From JAUWVG01 sp964633715 (lineage in GTDB: Bacteria; Acidobacteriota; Aminicenantia; Aminicenantales; Aminicenantaceae), in NCBI GenBank assembly GCA_964633715.1, contig CAZWHQ010000074.1:1-12624 (forward strand): 12,624 nt of DNA. Reading direction: 5' to 3'. Position numbers and translations under genes: made by a program. Of this stretch, positions 6,853-12,624 are shown in pieces. The notes below the pieces were generated by a model. The model was not told where the DNA came from, ran no database searches, and saw only the letters and a program-made list of their open reading frames with translations. Positions within the stretch are counted from its first letter, which is position 1. Every line of letters starts with the position of its first letter.

Positions 6853-7401
6853 TCATTTAAGGACAATAGTGGCTCCCAGCACTCCGCCAACACCAGCCCA
6901 ACCTCCAACAAGAGAGATATAGAGTTTTAAACAGACCGCAATCTTTTCACTGACATAGTAACGGCCACCCAAAATGGGGCTTAAGAATAAATCGGATGTG
7001 CCTGTTCCATCGAGCCATAAATCATCTGAATTAAAATTATATATTGAAAATCCTAAAGCGGCACCTCCGAAGAGATCCAACTTATCCACATCAAGTTGCG
7101 TAAAATGATAATATCCTTCAACAGAGGGAGTTATTAATGAATAAGATATTCCAGGATCACTCCAGAACGCAAACATAAGTGTTCCCCCCACACCAATATT
7201 ATCAGTCAAACCAAATTCCAAGGCGGCTCCAAAATTAAACGCATATGAATACAGAGCCACTTGGGGAGTAAGATACAAACCTCCTTTTTGGTATTCACTC
7301 TGAATATTTCGAGCGGCAGACATACTCTGTGAGTGAACGAACATTGGAGCTGACATAACTAATACTGCCATTAAAACAACGTAAAATGATTTTAATTTCA
7401 T
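6853..7401 (-). CDS. Predicted small outer-membrane beta-barrel protein
   Basis: This 182-aa exported protein starts with a signal peptide: lysines at 2 and 4, a hydrophobic core to about 19, and a likely cleavage near residues 24-26 (VHSQS). The mature part alternates aromatic and small residues in strand-like runs, such as GGLYLTPQVALYSYAFNFG, GVGGTLMFAFW, FGGAALGFSIYNF and LGGRYYVSEKIAVCLKLYIS. These fit an eight-stranded or similar outer-membrane barrel. The last residues are IVLK rather than the classical terminal phenylalanine. No enzyme motif is visible. The gene stands alone, convergent with truA (31 bases between the stops) and separated by 94 bases from rimI upstream. A perfect AGGAGG lies 5 bases from the ATG, suggesting strong translation. 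Its function is unknown, and it may be a generic surface or stress-related barrel. Confidence 0.75.
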   Translation of the reverse strand: MKLKSFYVVLMAVLVMSAPMFVHSQSMSAARNIQSEYQKGGLYLTPQVALYSYAFNFGAALEFGLTDNIGVGGTLMFAFWSDPGISYSLITPSVEGYYHFTQLDVDKLDLFGGAALGFSIYNFNSDDLWLDGTGTSDLFLSPILGGRYYVSEKIAVCLKLYISLVGGWAGVGGVLGATIVLK

Positions 7402-7406
7402 ATGTT

Positions 7407-7412
7407 CCTCCT
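7407..7412 (-). promoter_or_regulatory. Perfect AGGAGG ribosome binding site of the beta-barrel gene
   Basis: On the minus strand AGGAGG precedes the ATG at 7401 with a 5-base spacer. It is the strongest ribosome site in the window. Confidence 0.8.
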
Positions 7413-7437
7413 AAATTGATTACATGTATTCCTGTCA

Positions 7438-7466
7438 ATTTTGTACAATATTTATATAAAAGTCAA
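7438..7466 (-). promoter_or_regulatory. Candidate promoter of the beta-barrel gene
   Basis: On the minus strand TTGACT (7466-7461) is followed 17 bases later by CAAAAT (7443-7438). The -35 matches 5 of 6 consensus positions and the -10 is weak. A TACAAA reading is offset by two bases. It lies in the 94-base gap after rimI, which otherwise holds only A+T-rich sequence. Confidence 0.3.
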
Positions 7467-7495
7467 TTCTTCCCTATTTAAATATGTGGTATTTT

Positions 7496-7951
7496 TCATT
7501 TCAAATTTTTTCCCATAATAAGGGCATCTTCAACCGGAGACAAATAGTAATTTTTTCTTATTCCTAGAATTTGGAATCCAAGCTTTTCATACAGAGAGCG
7601 AGCGATATGGTTTGAAGGCCTAACCTCTAAAAATATTTCTCTGGCCCCTTCTTTTACGACCTTATCTAGGATTTCATGCAGCACAGCTTCTCCAATACCC
7701 AATCTTCTAAAATCCGGATGAAGTGCAAAATTGCTGATCTGAACTTCTTCGTGGATAAACCAAAGGATGATATAACCCATCAAACGTTCATTTGGGCGGT
7801 GAAGGATCACAAAGGGGATGGATATAGGATAATTATCGAGTTCACCAATAAATGTCGAAAGACGCCAAGGATGGGGGAACGAGAGATGCTCAATCTCCAG
7901 GACGGAATCCAAGTCATCCTCTTTCATTCTTCTCAAATAATAGGCCCCCAA
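7496..7951 (-). CDS. rimI: RimI-type GNAT N-acetyltransferase
   Basis: This 151-aa GNAT protein is of the type that acetylates the N-terminal alanine of ribosomal protein S18 and possibly other proteins, using acetyl-CoA. Motif A is visible as NFALHPDFRRLGIGEAVL (74-91), with RRLGIG as the acetyl-CoA pyrophosphate loop. LEVRPSNHIARSLYEKLGF (108-126) is the classic RimI segment, with Y121 in the position of the proposed general acid. The C-terminus has YYLSPVEDALIM. The start is uncertain. The TTG at 7951 preserves the first strand (YYLRRM) but has no clear Shine-Dalgarno; the first in-frame ATG (7927) would remove that strand. The gene begins 13 bases after tsaB, the usual partner in many bacteria, which strengthens the rimI call over a generic GNAT. 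Confidence 0.85.
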   Translation of the reverse strand: MGAYYLRRMKEDDLDSVLEIEHLSFPHPWRLSTFIGELDNYPISIPFVILHRPNERLMGYIILWFIHEEVQISNFALHPDFRRLGIGEAVLHEILDKVVKEGAREIFLEVRPSNHIARSLYEKLGFQILGIRKNYYLSPVEDALIMGKNLK

Positions 7952-7964
7952 AATATGTTCGACT

Positions 7965-8651
7965 TTATTGATCTTTTTCCTCCGCTTGTGATTTTCGGAA
8001 ATAAAGAGGCTTCACTTCACCACTTTGAACGCCCCTATTTTCTTTTAAGGCCTTATATCCGAGAAGGCCGACTTCCCTAGCAATAAAGAGAGAACGTGAA
8101 GACAATCTCGCTTTATCTTTGAAGTAGCTTTTGATTTTTTCACGATAGACACCCACTCCATTGCCAATAAATCCAATAACCCGGTTAGAAGGAAGTTTTG
8201 ATAAAATATTGTCTGGGGAATAGGCACCTTGAATAACAATTTCTTTGATTTGGGCATTCAGAGACTCAAACAGAGCTGAATAGACTTCTCCTTTTTTCGC
8301 ATCAAGAAAGGGGCAGACAAGGCGTCGTCCTCCATCCATATGAAGCTTCAATGCGTAGGCTTCAAGAGAAGACACCGGAGCAACAAGTTTTCCTGACGCC
8401 AAAGCCAGTGATTTGATCGTGCTCACCCCAATTCTAATTCCTGTAAATGAACCAGGCCCAACGGCTAGGGCAAAGGCATCGATGTCCCTGCTCTCCAATC
8501 CTTGAGTCTTAAGAACAAAATGAACGGCAGGCAGGAGTCTTTCCGAATAAGTAAGGCTTGAATCACAATTGACTTCGGAAAGCAGAACCGTGTTTTTTAA
8601 AAGAGCCACAGAACCTGTGGGTGTTGTTGTATCTACAGACAGTAAAAACAT
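7965..8651 (-). CDS. tsaB: tRNA t6A biosynthesis protein TsaB
   Basis: TsaB is the inactive ASKHA-fold partner that binds TsaD (with TsaE) to make N6-threonylcarbamoyladenosine at position 37 of ANN-decoding tRNAs. I place the start at the ATG at 8651 (228 aa), because MFLLSVDTTTPTGSVAL matches the usual TsaB opening and lies 4 bases after the upstream stop. A TTG start at 8678 would add nine residues inside the previous gene. Hallmarks in this numbering are YSERLLP (35-41), VGPGSFTGIRIG (64-75) and DAKKGEVY (117-124). TsaC, TsaD and TsaE are not in the window. The lack of a strong Shine-Dalgarno and the tight junction suggest coupled translation with the AMIN-domain gene, which places a tRNA-modification gene at the tail of an envelope operon. 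Confidence 0.95.
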   Translation of the reverse strand: MFLLSVDTTTPTGSVALLKNTVLLSEVNCDSSLTYSERLLPAVHFVLKTQGLESRDIDAFALAVGPGSFTGIRIGVSTIKSLALASGKLVAPVSSLEAYALKLHMDGGRRLVCPFLDAKKGEVYSALFESLNAQIKEIVIQGAYSPDNILSKLPSNRVIGFIGNGVGVYREKIKSYFKDKARLSSRSLFIAREVGLLGYKALKENRGVQSGEVKPLYFRKSQAEEKDQ

Positions 8652-8655
8652 CGTT

Positions 8656-9741
8656 TCAATCAGAAGGAGATCTCTCAATAATCAATCTCAATCCATTTTT
8701 GATCTTCTCGAGTCTGTAGGCAGGAAGAGCCCCTTCGGCATCAAACACAACTCGGGCAATGTTGGCTTTAAACATCCCCGTACGAATAGAAGTGATGCCA
8801 AAATCATTGACATCAATCGATCGACCGGCTTTAATCCCATTGATATTATTGATATCGATAACGATCCTATTTGGTGGCACATTCGTTATTTCAAAGATCT
8901 GATGTGAAGTGTAAGGTTGGAATAATATCCTGACATCAAGTACGTTTGTCCCTTTTTGAATCCATATTTCAGTAAGCTTATTTTCCTGAACAGATTCATC
9001 TTGAACAAACAGCTCTTCCAGGCCTGTGATTTGAGAATCATTTTCCTGACTCTTCTGTGTGGTCTTCTTTTCCGTTTTCTTTTTTAGTGGAACTTCAGCC
9101 TTCTCTTTTAGCTGTTCCGGCAGCTCCTTTTTTCTCTTTTCAATCAACTGTGCAATTCTTTCATCTACTGTCTTAGGCATGGTTTTCTTTTGCTGGGCAG
9201 CTTTTTGATCGACTGATTTCGTTTTTTCTTTATTTTCCGGCTCTTTCTTCACCGGAGTTGGAGGGGACTCTTCAAGAGGGAGAGGATCCTCTTCTGGTAC
9301 TTGGAGGGTTCTTGCTGCTTTAAAAATATCGAAATCCTGAATCAAGCTTTCCAGGACCTTTCTGTTTGAATCGTCTATATTTAGATCTAACTCCCTCAGA
9401 TCTTCCTCACCCAGCAATCGAGCTGCTTCTATAAGAAATTCCCCTGCGCTGTCTTGATTATCTAGGTGATAATAGCTCAAACTTATCAGGATGTAAGCTT
9501 TTGCGGCTGAAAATTTTCTGAGAAACAATCCAAAAGCAGCAATTTCTAATTCCTTAACAGCTTTTTCGTAGTCTCCAGAAAAAAAGGCCCTTTCACCGCT
9601 AAGCAAAAGGTTTTCGTAAAAGGAGATGGCGGACTGTTCTCCTTGTCCGGAATTTTTCTGCCCAAATCCGGTCAGCAGAAAACAACACATAAAAACAATA
9701 CAAAGAGAAATGACTTTTCCCCAGACATTGTTGCCTGTCAT
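8656..9741 (-). CDS. Exported TPR-like protein with a C-terminal AMIN domain
   Basis: This 361-aa protein has an N-terminal hydrophobic signal (about 9-26). Cysteines at 19-20 lack a good lipobox, so secretion to the periplasm is more likely than lipidation. Residues 38-110 look like TPR helices (GERAFFSGDYEKAVKELE). Residues 148-250 form a proline-, glutamate- and lysine-rich linker, typical of proteins that must span the periplasm. The C-terminus (about 265-357) resembles an AMIN domain: strands around VLDVRILF, RIVIDINNI, DFGITSIRTGMF, IARVVFDAEG and YRLEKIKNGLRLIIE. AMIN domains are known from the amidase AmiC and the secretin PilQ and bind the cell wall, but neither an amidase nor a secretin domain follows here. 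It may anchor or report on peptidoglycan within the sigma-factor operon. The ATG has no clear Shine-Dalgarno. Confidence 0.85.
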   Translation of the reverse strand: MTGNNVWGKVISLCIVFMCCFLLTGFGQKNSGQGEQSAISFYENLLLSGERAFFSGDYEKAVKELEIAAFGLFLRKFSAAKAYILISLSYYHLDNQDSAGEFLIEAARLLGEEDLRELDLNIDDSNRKVLESLIQDFDIFKAARTLQVPEEDPLPLEESPPTPVKKEPENKEKTKSVDQKAAQQKKTMPKTVDERIAQLIEKRKKELPEQLKEKAEVPLKKKTEKKTTQKSQENDSQITGLEELFVQDESVQENKLTEIWIQKGTNVLDVRILFQPYTSHQIFEITNVPPNRIVIDINNINGIKAGRSIDVNDFGITSIRTGMFKANIARVVFDAEGALPAYRLEKIKNGLRLIIERSPSD

Positions 9742-9750
9742 ACTCTTTTT

Positions 9751-9780
9751 AGAATAACTGTTTACAGGCTAGATGGTCAA
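9751..9780 (-). promoter_or_regulatory. Possible internal promoter before the AMIN-domain gene
   Basis: The 70-base gap between the TPR/HEAT gene and the AMIN gene contains, on the minus strand, TTGACC (9780-9775), an 18-base spacer and TATTCT (9756-9751). Initiation about 7 bases later would fall almost at the ATG at 9741. That would give a nearly leaderless message and would explain the missing Shine-Dalgarno. The match is partial. Confidence 0.25.
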
Positions 9781-9811
9781 GTTTTTCCTTTCCGCCTTTC
9801 CGTACGAAGCC

Positions 9812-10663
9812 TTATTTAAGCCATATTTTTATTATGATGCCCTCTTCCTCATCCTTGATTTCAAAAACTTTTCCCTTGAGTTTAGTCAAATCGGCAACGA
9901 TCCTATCGATATCAACGCCCTGTTTTTTCATGGAATTCCTGCTCTGCTCCGGAATGATGGAAAAAATCAAATCCGCCAGTGACCAGGGGATACTGATAAA
10001 AAATAATTGCTCCATATTCCCAATTTTATTGACACTAAAATTGAGAATCCGTACATTAAATTCATGGGATTTTTCTTCCTCCACATCTTTAACCAATTCC
10101 GGATCGATTCTGAGCAGGCAAATCATGGCCCGATCTTTGAGCCTTTCATCTTTTTCTTCTTGGAGTATGCGCTGAAGCACGGGAACCGCTCTGACTGCAA
10201 TATCTTTGTCCTCGATATAACTCATTTCAAACGCGGCATAATACCGGATGGCGCTGTTTTCTGAGAGGAGACGGTCCTCGACCTCACGCAAATAAAAGAC
10301 TCTTCCTTTTTCAAAGAGTTGAAGAGCTATATCTATGATGGATGTCTCTGCCTCTTCCGTAAGGGTCCTGTCACGTCCATTAATTTGCAGATATTCTTTA
10401 TAGGTTTGCAGGGCTTCGACTTCATTGCCTTCAAGTTCCTTCAAACACAAGGCTTTATTGAAGATGGCTTTGGCAAACAATGAACTGCCGGGATAGTTTT
10501 CAATAAGTTCTTCAAGTTTCTCCAGGGCCGCTTCCCACTTCTCATCGAAAATGAGAATTCTTGCTTCACGAAAAAGCTTCTCATCGTTCTGTGTCCAAAA
10601 AGAGGCCTGCAGCAGAACTGCACACAGAAAAACAAACATTAGGCCAATTGCTATTTTTTTCAC
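9812..10663 (-). CDS. Exported TPR/HEAT-repeat protein with a C-terminal IWLK-ending domain
   Basis: This 283-aa protein has a signal peptide (1-20, MKKIAIGLMFVFLCAVLLQA). Two TPR-like units follow (about 28-96, for example EKWEAALEKLEELIENYPGS), then HEAT-like helices (about 104-190, for example AIRYYAAFEMSYIEDKDIAVRAVPVLQ). The C-terminal domain (about 203-283) contains FFISIPWSLADLI, then GVDIDRIVADL, and ends GKVFEIKDEEEG...KIWLK. From memory this last part resembles the C-terminal segment of YvlB/DUF4097- and SHOCT-like proteins linked to envelope stress (pattern: iPl-L, gldld, GkivDveDe, VeIwiE). The start is GTG at 10663, supported by GAGG 6 bases upstream, one base after the anti-sigma stop. 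It is likely a periplasmic partner of the anti-sigma, but that role is inferred from context only. Confidence 0.75.
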   Translation of the reverse strand: MKKIAIGLMFVFLCAVLLQASFWTQNDEKLFREARILIFDEKWEAALEKLEELIENYPGSSLFAKAIFNKALCLKELEGNEVEALQTYKEYLQINGRDRTLTEEAETSIIDIALQLFEKGRVFYLREVEDRLLSENSAIRYYAAFEMSYIEDKDIAVRAVPVLQRILQEEKDERLKDRAMICLLRIDPELVKDVEEEKSHEFNVRILNFSVNKIGNMEQLFFISIPWSLADLIFSIIPEQSRNSMKKQGVDIDRIVADLTKLKGKVFEIKDEEEGIIIKIWLK

Positions 10664-10664
10664 T

Positions 10665-11471
10665 TTAAACCTCGCTTTTCTTTAATTCTTTCTTCACGAG
10701 TTTGATCTTGAGCATCAGCTGTCGTTCTTGAATGAGATCCTGGATTCTTTTAAGATCCTCCGGCGGCAGATTTTCGCTAATCTGAGTGAGCTCATAAAAC
10801 AAATATTCTATCTGATCACATATTTTTTTCGCCTTCGCTAAACGGAATTTATCCAACTGAGGATCGATGAATTTTTTCTTGGACAGCAGGTCTCGTGCTT
10901 TTTGAAGAGCAAATTCGTCTCCCCACGTCTCTTCCGGCATCCCGGATGGAGACTGAATCAAATCAAGCAGAAGATACTGACTTTTTTCAAGATACTCCAG
11001 AGTTTCTCTGCGGGCCATTTCGAGTTCTGCCTTCTCCAAAAAATCATTCGTAAAAATATATTCAGGGATTCGAGCAACCTGTAAGCGTGGAGAGCGGAGG
11101 ACAAAATATGTGGCAAAAGATCCAATAAAAAGCCCAAATAAAAGCCCGACAAAGACAGGCTTCCATTTTGGCTGGACAAGGAGGGAAAACCATGCCTTTT
11201 TCAACCGAGATGAATCGACTGGCGGATCCTGTATTAAAACTTGGTCGGCAATTTTTTTAGGAAGTGTTTCCCAGTCCACTGACGACATGACATCTGATAA
11301 CTCTTGAATAAGAGATCCTGATTTCTTCTGGACAAATTCCAACTCTCCAGCCTCATCTCGACAGAGTGAACAAACTTCCAGGTGATCTTTGACACGCAGC
11401 TGGTCATCCGGCCCGAGCTCTCCATAGAGGAAAGCCACAATATCTTTCCTGATTTTCTGACAATCGTTCAT
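10665..11471 (-). CDS. Zinc-type (ZAS/zf-HC2) transmembrane anti-sigma factor
   Basis: This 268-aa single-pass membrane protein should bind and hold the ECF sigma factor encoded immediately upstream. The N-terminal cytoplasmic domain begins MNDCQKIRKDIVAFLYGEL and has the zinc motif H30-x3-C34-x2-C37, with C4 as the likely fourth ligand. A membrane segment runs from about 104 to 125 (KPVFVGLLFGLFIGSFATYFVL). The remaining 140 residues should face the periplasm and look almost wholly helical, rich in lysine and glutamate, ending in a probable coiled coil (about 205-265). That sensor part is longer than in minimal anti-sigmas and has no domain I recognise. The ATG overlaps the sigma stop by 4 bp (ATGA), the usual way of matching the two products. 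How the signal is sensed cannot be read from the sequence. Confidence 0.88.
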   Translation of the reverse strand: MNDCQKIRKDIVAFLYGELGPDDQLRVKDHLEVCSLCRDEAGELEFVQKKSGSLIQELSDVMSSVDWETLPKKIADQVLIQDPPVDSSRLKKAWFSLLVQPKWKPVFVGLLFGLFIGSFATYFVLRSPRLQVARIPEYIFTNDFLEKAELEMARRETLEYLEKSQYLLLDLIQSPSGMPEETWGDEFALQKARDLLSKKKFIDPQLDKFRLAKAKKICDQIEYLFYELTQISENLPPEDLKRIQDLIQERQLMLKIKLVKKELKKSEV

Positions 11472-12055
11472 AGTTGACTCCCCAAATATGGGCGCACAAG
11501 AGTTCGCAAATTTTGTGTGGCCTTAAAATGAAGGGACTTTACTGTCCCTGTTGCGACATTGAGAATTTGGGCGATTTCACTGTATTCGAATTGATTAAAC
11601 TGCTTCAGCACAAAGACCATCCTCTGTTTTTCTGAAAGTCGATTTATGCAGGTGGAAAGAACCCTGTTGATATCAGAAGTTTTGTGAGTATCCGAAGCTT
11701 TGGGATCACTGAGGTTCATTTCACTGATATCCGTTCCGTCTTTCAATTGGGATTCCCTGCTCTGACGTTTGCGGTAATAATCAATACAGAGATTTTTTGT
11801 AATTTGAAGAAGCCAGTTCTGGAAATTTCTTCCTTTTTTGAACATGTCAATTTTTTGGAAGACACGCAGGAAGGTTTCCTGCACAATATCTAAGGCATCT
11901 TCTTTGTTCCGGAAAAATGAATAAGCGAGGACAAAAACCTTTCTTTGGTAAAGACGCGTGAGAGTGACAAATGCTTCTCTATCACCGTCTTTAATCTTTT
12001 CTAGGAGAAAATAGACGTCTTCATTATGGACTTGTTTTCCAGTCTCTACGCTCAA
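11468..12055 (-). CDS. ECF-subfamily RNA polymerase sigma factor
   Basis: This 195-aa sigma factor has only regions 2 and 4, as in the extracytoplasmic-function group. Region 2 covers about 25-97: AFVTLTRLYQRKVFVLAYSF, then EDALDIVQETFLRVFQKI for core binding, then NFQNWLLQITKNLCIDYYRKR for the -10 element. Region 4 covers about 135-186: LSEKQRMVFVLKQF, then YSEIAQILNVATGTVKSLHF, the helix-turn-helix for the -35 element. No ATG opens the frame near the N-terminus. TTG at 12055 is a likely start with only weak GAGAA upstream. An in-frame ATT at 12082 has AAGGGG 8 bases before it and deserves a check. The stop overlaps the anti-sigma start (ATGA). The gene follows the lipoprotein after 41 bases and is probably co-transcribed from the ECF-type promoter near 12590, so it likely regulates itself. 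Confidence 0.95.
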   Translation of the reverse strand: MSVETGKQVHNEDVYFLLEKIKDGDREAFVTLTRLYQRKVFVLAYSFFRNKEDALDIVQETFLRVFQKIDMFKKGRNFQNWLLQITKNLCIDYYRKRQSRESQLKDGTDISEMNLSDPKASDTHKTSDINRVLSTCINRLSEKQRMVFVLKQFNQFEYSEIAQILNVATGTVKSLHFKATQNLRTLVRPYLGSQL

Positions 12056-12090
12056 ACTGATTCTCGACGCTTTATCAAAAATTGTACCGG

Positions 12091-12096
12091 CCCCTT
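12091..12096 (-). promoter_or_regulatory. Possible ribosome binding site before the sigma gene
   Basis: On the minus strand AAGGGG lies directly after the lipoprotein stop. It is 8 bases from an in-frame ATT codon (12082) but too far from the TTG at 12055 to serve it well. It therefore bears on where the sigma factor really starts. Confidence 0.3.
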
Positions 12097-12537
12097 CTAT
12101 TTCAGCCAGATGAGAACCTTACTGTCTTTATCCTTGAATTCTGCAAGATAACCGGGGCTCTTGTACCGTAAATTTTTAAACTTTTTTCTGTTTAATCTAT
12201 ATCTTTTCAAATCATACCTTTTTTCTAAGCCAATTTCATCACATTCTTCCTCAATCCAGTGTTCCAAGTCAGAACAGGAATCCACAAAACCTACAGGAAG
12301 AATAACTTTTACAATTTTTCTTTCTGACTTCTCATAGACCAAAACATGGAGCTGTTCGGGCCGATGTTTTCTGCTAAAACGGGTACGAGGGATCCGGTCA
12401 ATCTCGCGGTAAGCTTCTCGAAAATATCGCTCCGGATTTTTAACATTGTCGATGACATCCACATAAAGACACCCGCTTAAATAAATCACGAAAAAAATGA
12501 GTGCAGCCAATTTACAAGGAGTTTTAATTTTGTTCAT
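12097..12537 (-). CDS. Small lipoprotein with an IWLK-ending domain, first gene of the sigma operon
   Basis: This 146-aa protein has a lipoprotein signal: a basic start, a hydrophobic core (10-20) and the lipobox L20-S21-G22-C23, so C23 is probably lipidated and the protein anchored in the outer membrane. The mature part is very rich in arginine, lysine and glutamate. The segment 62-146 (LHVLVYEKSERKIVKVILPV, then a helical charged stretch, then SPGYLAEFKDKDSKVLIWLK) resembles in order and ending the C-terminal domain of the TPR/HEAT protein at 9812-10663. The ATG has GAGAGG 6 bases upstream. It is the first gene after the ECF-type promoter, followed by the sigma factor 41 bases on. It may sense an envelope signal or be the main output of the regulon. 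I do not recognise a named family. Confidence 0.75.
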   Translation of the reverse strand: MNKIKTPCKLAALIFFVIYLSGCLYVDVIDNVKNPERYFREAYREIDRIPRTRFSRKHRPEQLHVLVYEKSERKIVKVILPVGFVDSCSDLEHWIEEECDEIGLEKRYDLKRYRLNRKKFKNLRYKSPGYLAEFKDKDSKVLIWLK

Positions 12538-12569
12538 TTTATGCCTCTCGTTCTTAATTCAAACCTTCC

Positions 12570-12595
12570 TACGGATATAATCTAAAAAAGGTTCA
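12570..12595 (-). promoter_or_regulatory. ECF-type promoter (autoregulatory candidate)
   Basis: On the minus strand TGAACC (12595-12590) is followed by a T6 run and, after exactly 16 bases, by CGTA (12573-12570). This matches the general ECF layout of an AAC-containing -35 with a T-tract and a CGT-type -10, as in Bacillus SigW promoters (TGAAAC-N16-CGTA). Transcription would begin about 26 bases before the lipoprotein ATG. No good sigma-70 pair overlaps it. Confidence 0.6.
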
Positions 12596-12624
12596 CGGCT
12601 GCACTTCAAGGGAAGCATTTCAGG

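Noticed and set aside
7402..7495. Riboswitch or small RNA in the gap before the beta-barrel gene
   Set aside because: The gap is A+T-rich with no conserved-looking stems; a simple promoter and ribosome site account for it.
7676..8080. Plus-strand open frame of 134 codons across rimI and tsaB
   Set aside because: It lies antisense to two well-supported genes and shows no domain.
8652..8678. TTG start giving a 237-aa TsaB
   Set aside because: The family begins at the MFLLSVDTT strand, and the ATG at 8651 falls 4 bases after the upstream stop.

Overview
The window looks like chromosomal DNA from a Gram-negative, diderm bacterium. The evidence is a lipobox lipoprotein, a small predicted outer-membrane barrel, a periplasmic AMIN-domain protein, and an ECF sigma factor with a zinc-type anti-sigma. 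The base composition leans slightly to A+T and intergenic space is short. The gene style reminds me of uncultured lineages near Acidobacteriota/Aminicenantota, but that is an impression from memory, not something the sequence proves. I see no insertion sequence, phage gene, CRISPR array, rRNA or tRNA.

Region 1 (85-5427, all minus strand) is a six-gene surface-polysaccharide operon read from about 5510 towards position 85. The order is a small charged protein, a 212-aa coiled-coil protein, then four GT4-type glycosyltransferases. From the coiled-coil gene onward every junction is a 4-bp ATGA overlap. The four transferases form two paralogous pairs in the order A-B-B'-A' (392, 355, 355, 391 aa). 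The coiled-coil protein resembles the non-catalytic stalk of polysaccharide-associated methyltransferases and may act as a scaffold or length ruler.

Region 2 (5620-6821, plus strand) is divergent from the glycan operon. It holds a LOG/SLOG-fold TIGR00725-type protein and truA, separated by 14 bases. Back-to-back promoter candidates lie between 5510 and 5585.

Region 3 (6853-7401, minus) is a single predicted outer-membrane beta-barrel gene convergent with truA, with its own excellent ribosome binding site.

Region 4 (7496-12537, minus) is a probable envelope-stress operon: lipoprotein, ECF sigma factor, zinc anti-sigma, TPR/HEAT exported protein, AMIN-domain exported protein, then tsaB and rimI. 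Upstream of the lipoprotein is an ECF-type promoter candidate (TGAACC-N16-CGTA), which suggests autoregulation. The lipoprotein and the TPR/HEAT protein appear to end in the same kind of domain, finishing in the same IWLK residues, and they bracket the sigma/anti-sigma pair. The sigma, TPR/HEAT and rimI genes all appear to use non-ATG starts.

The best candidates for something not yet described are the sigma/anti-sigma/lipoprotein/TPR-HEAT/AMIN module with its shared terminal domain, and the free-standing stalk-like protein leading the four-transferase operon.
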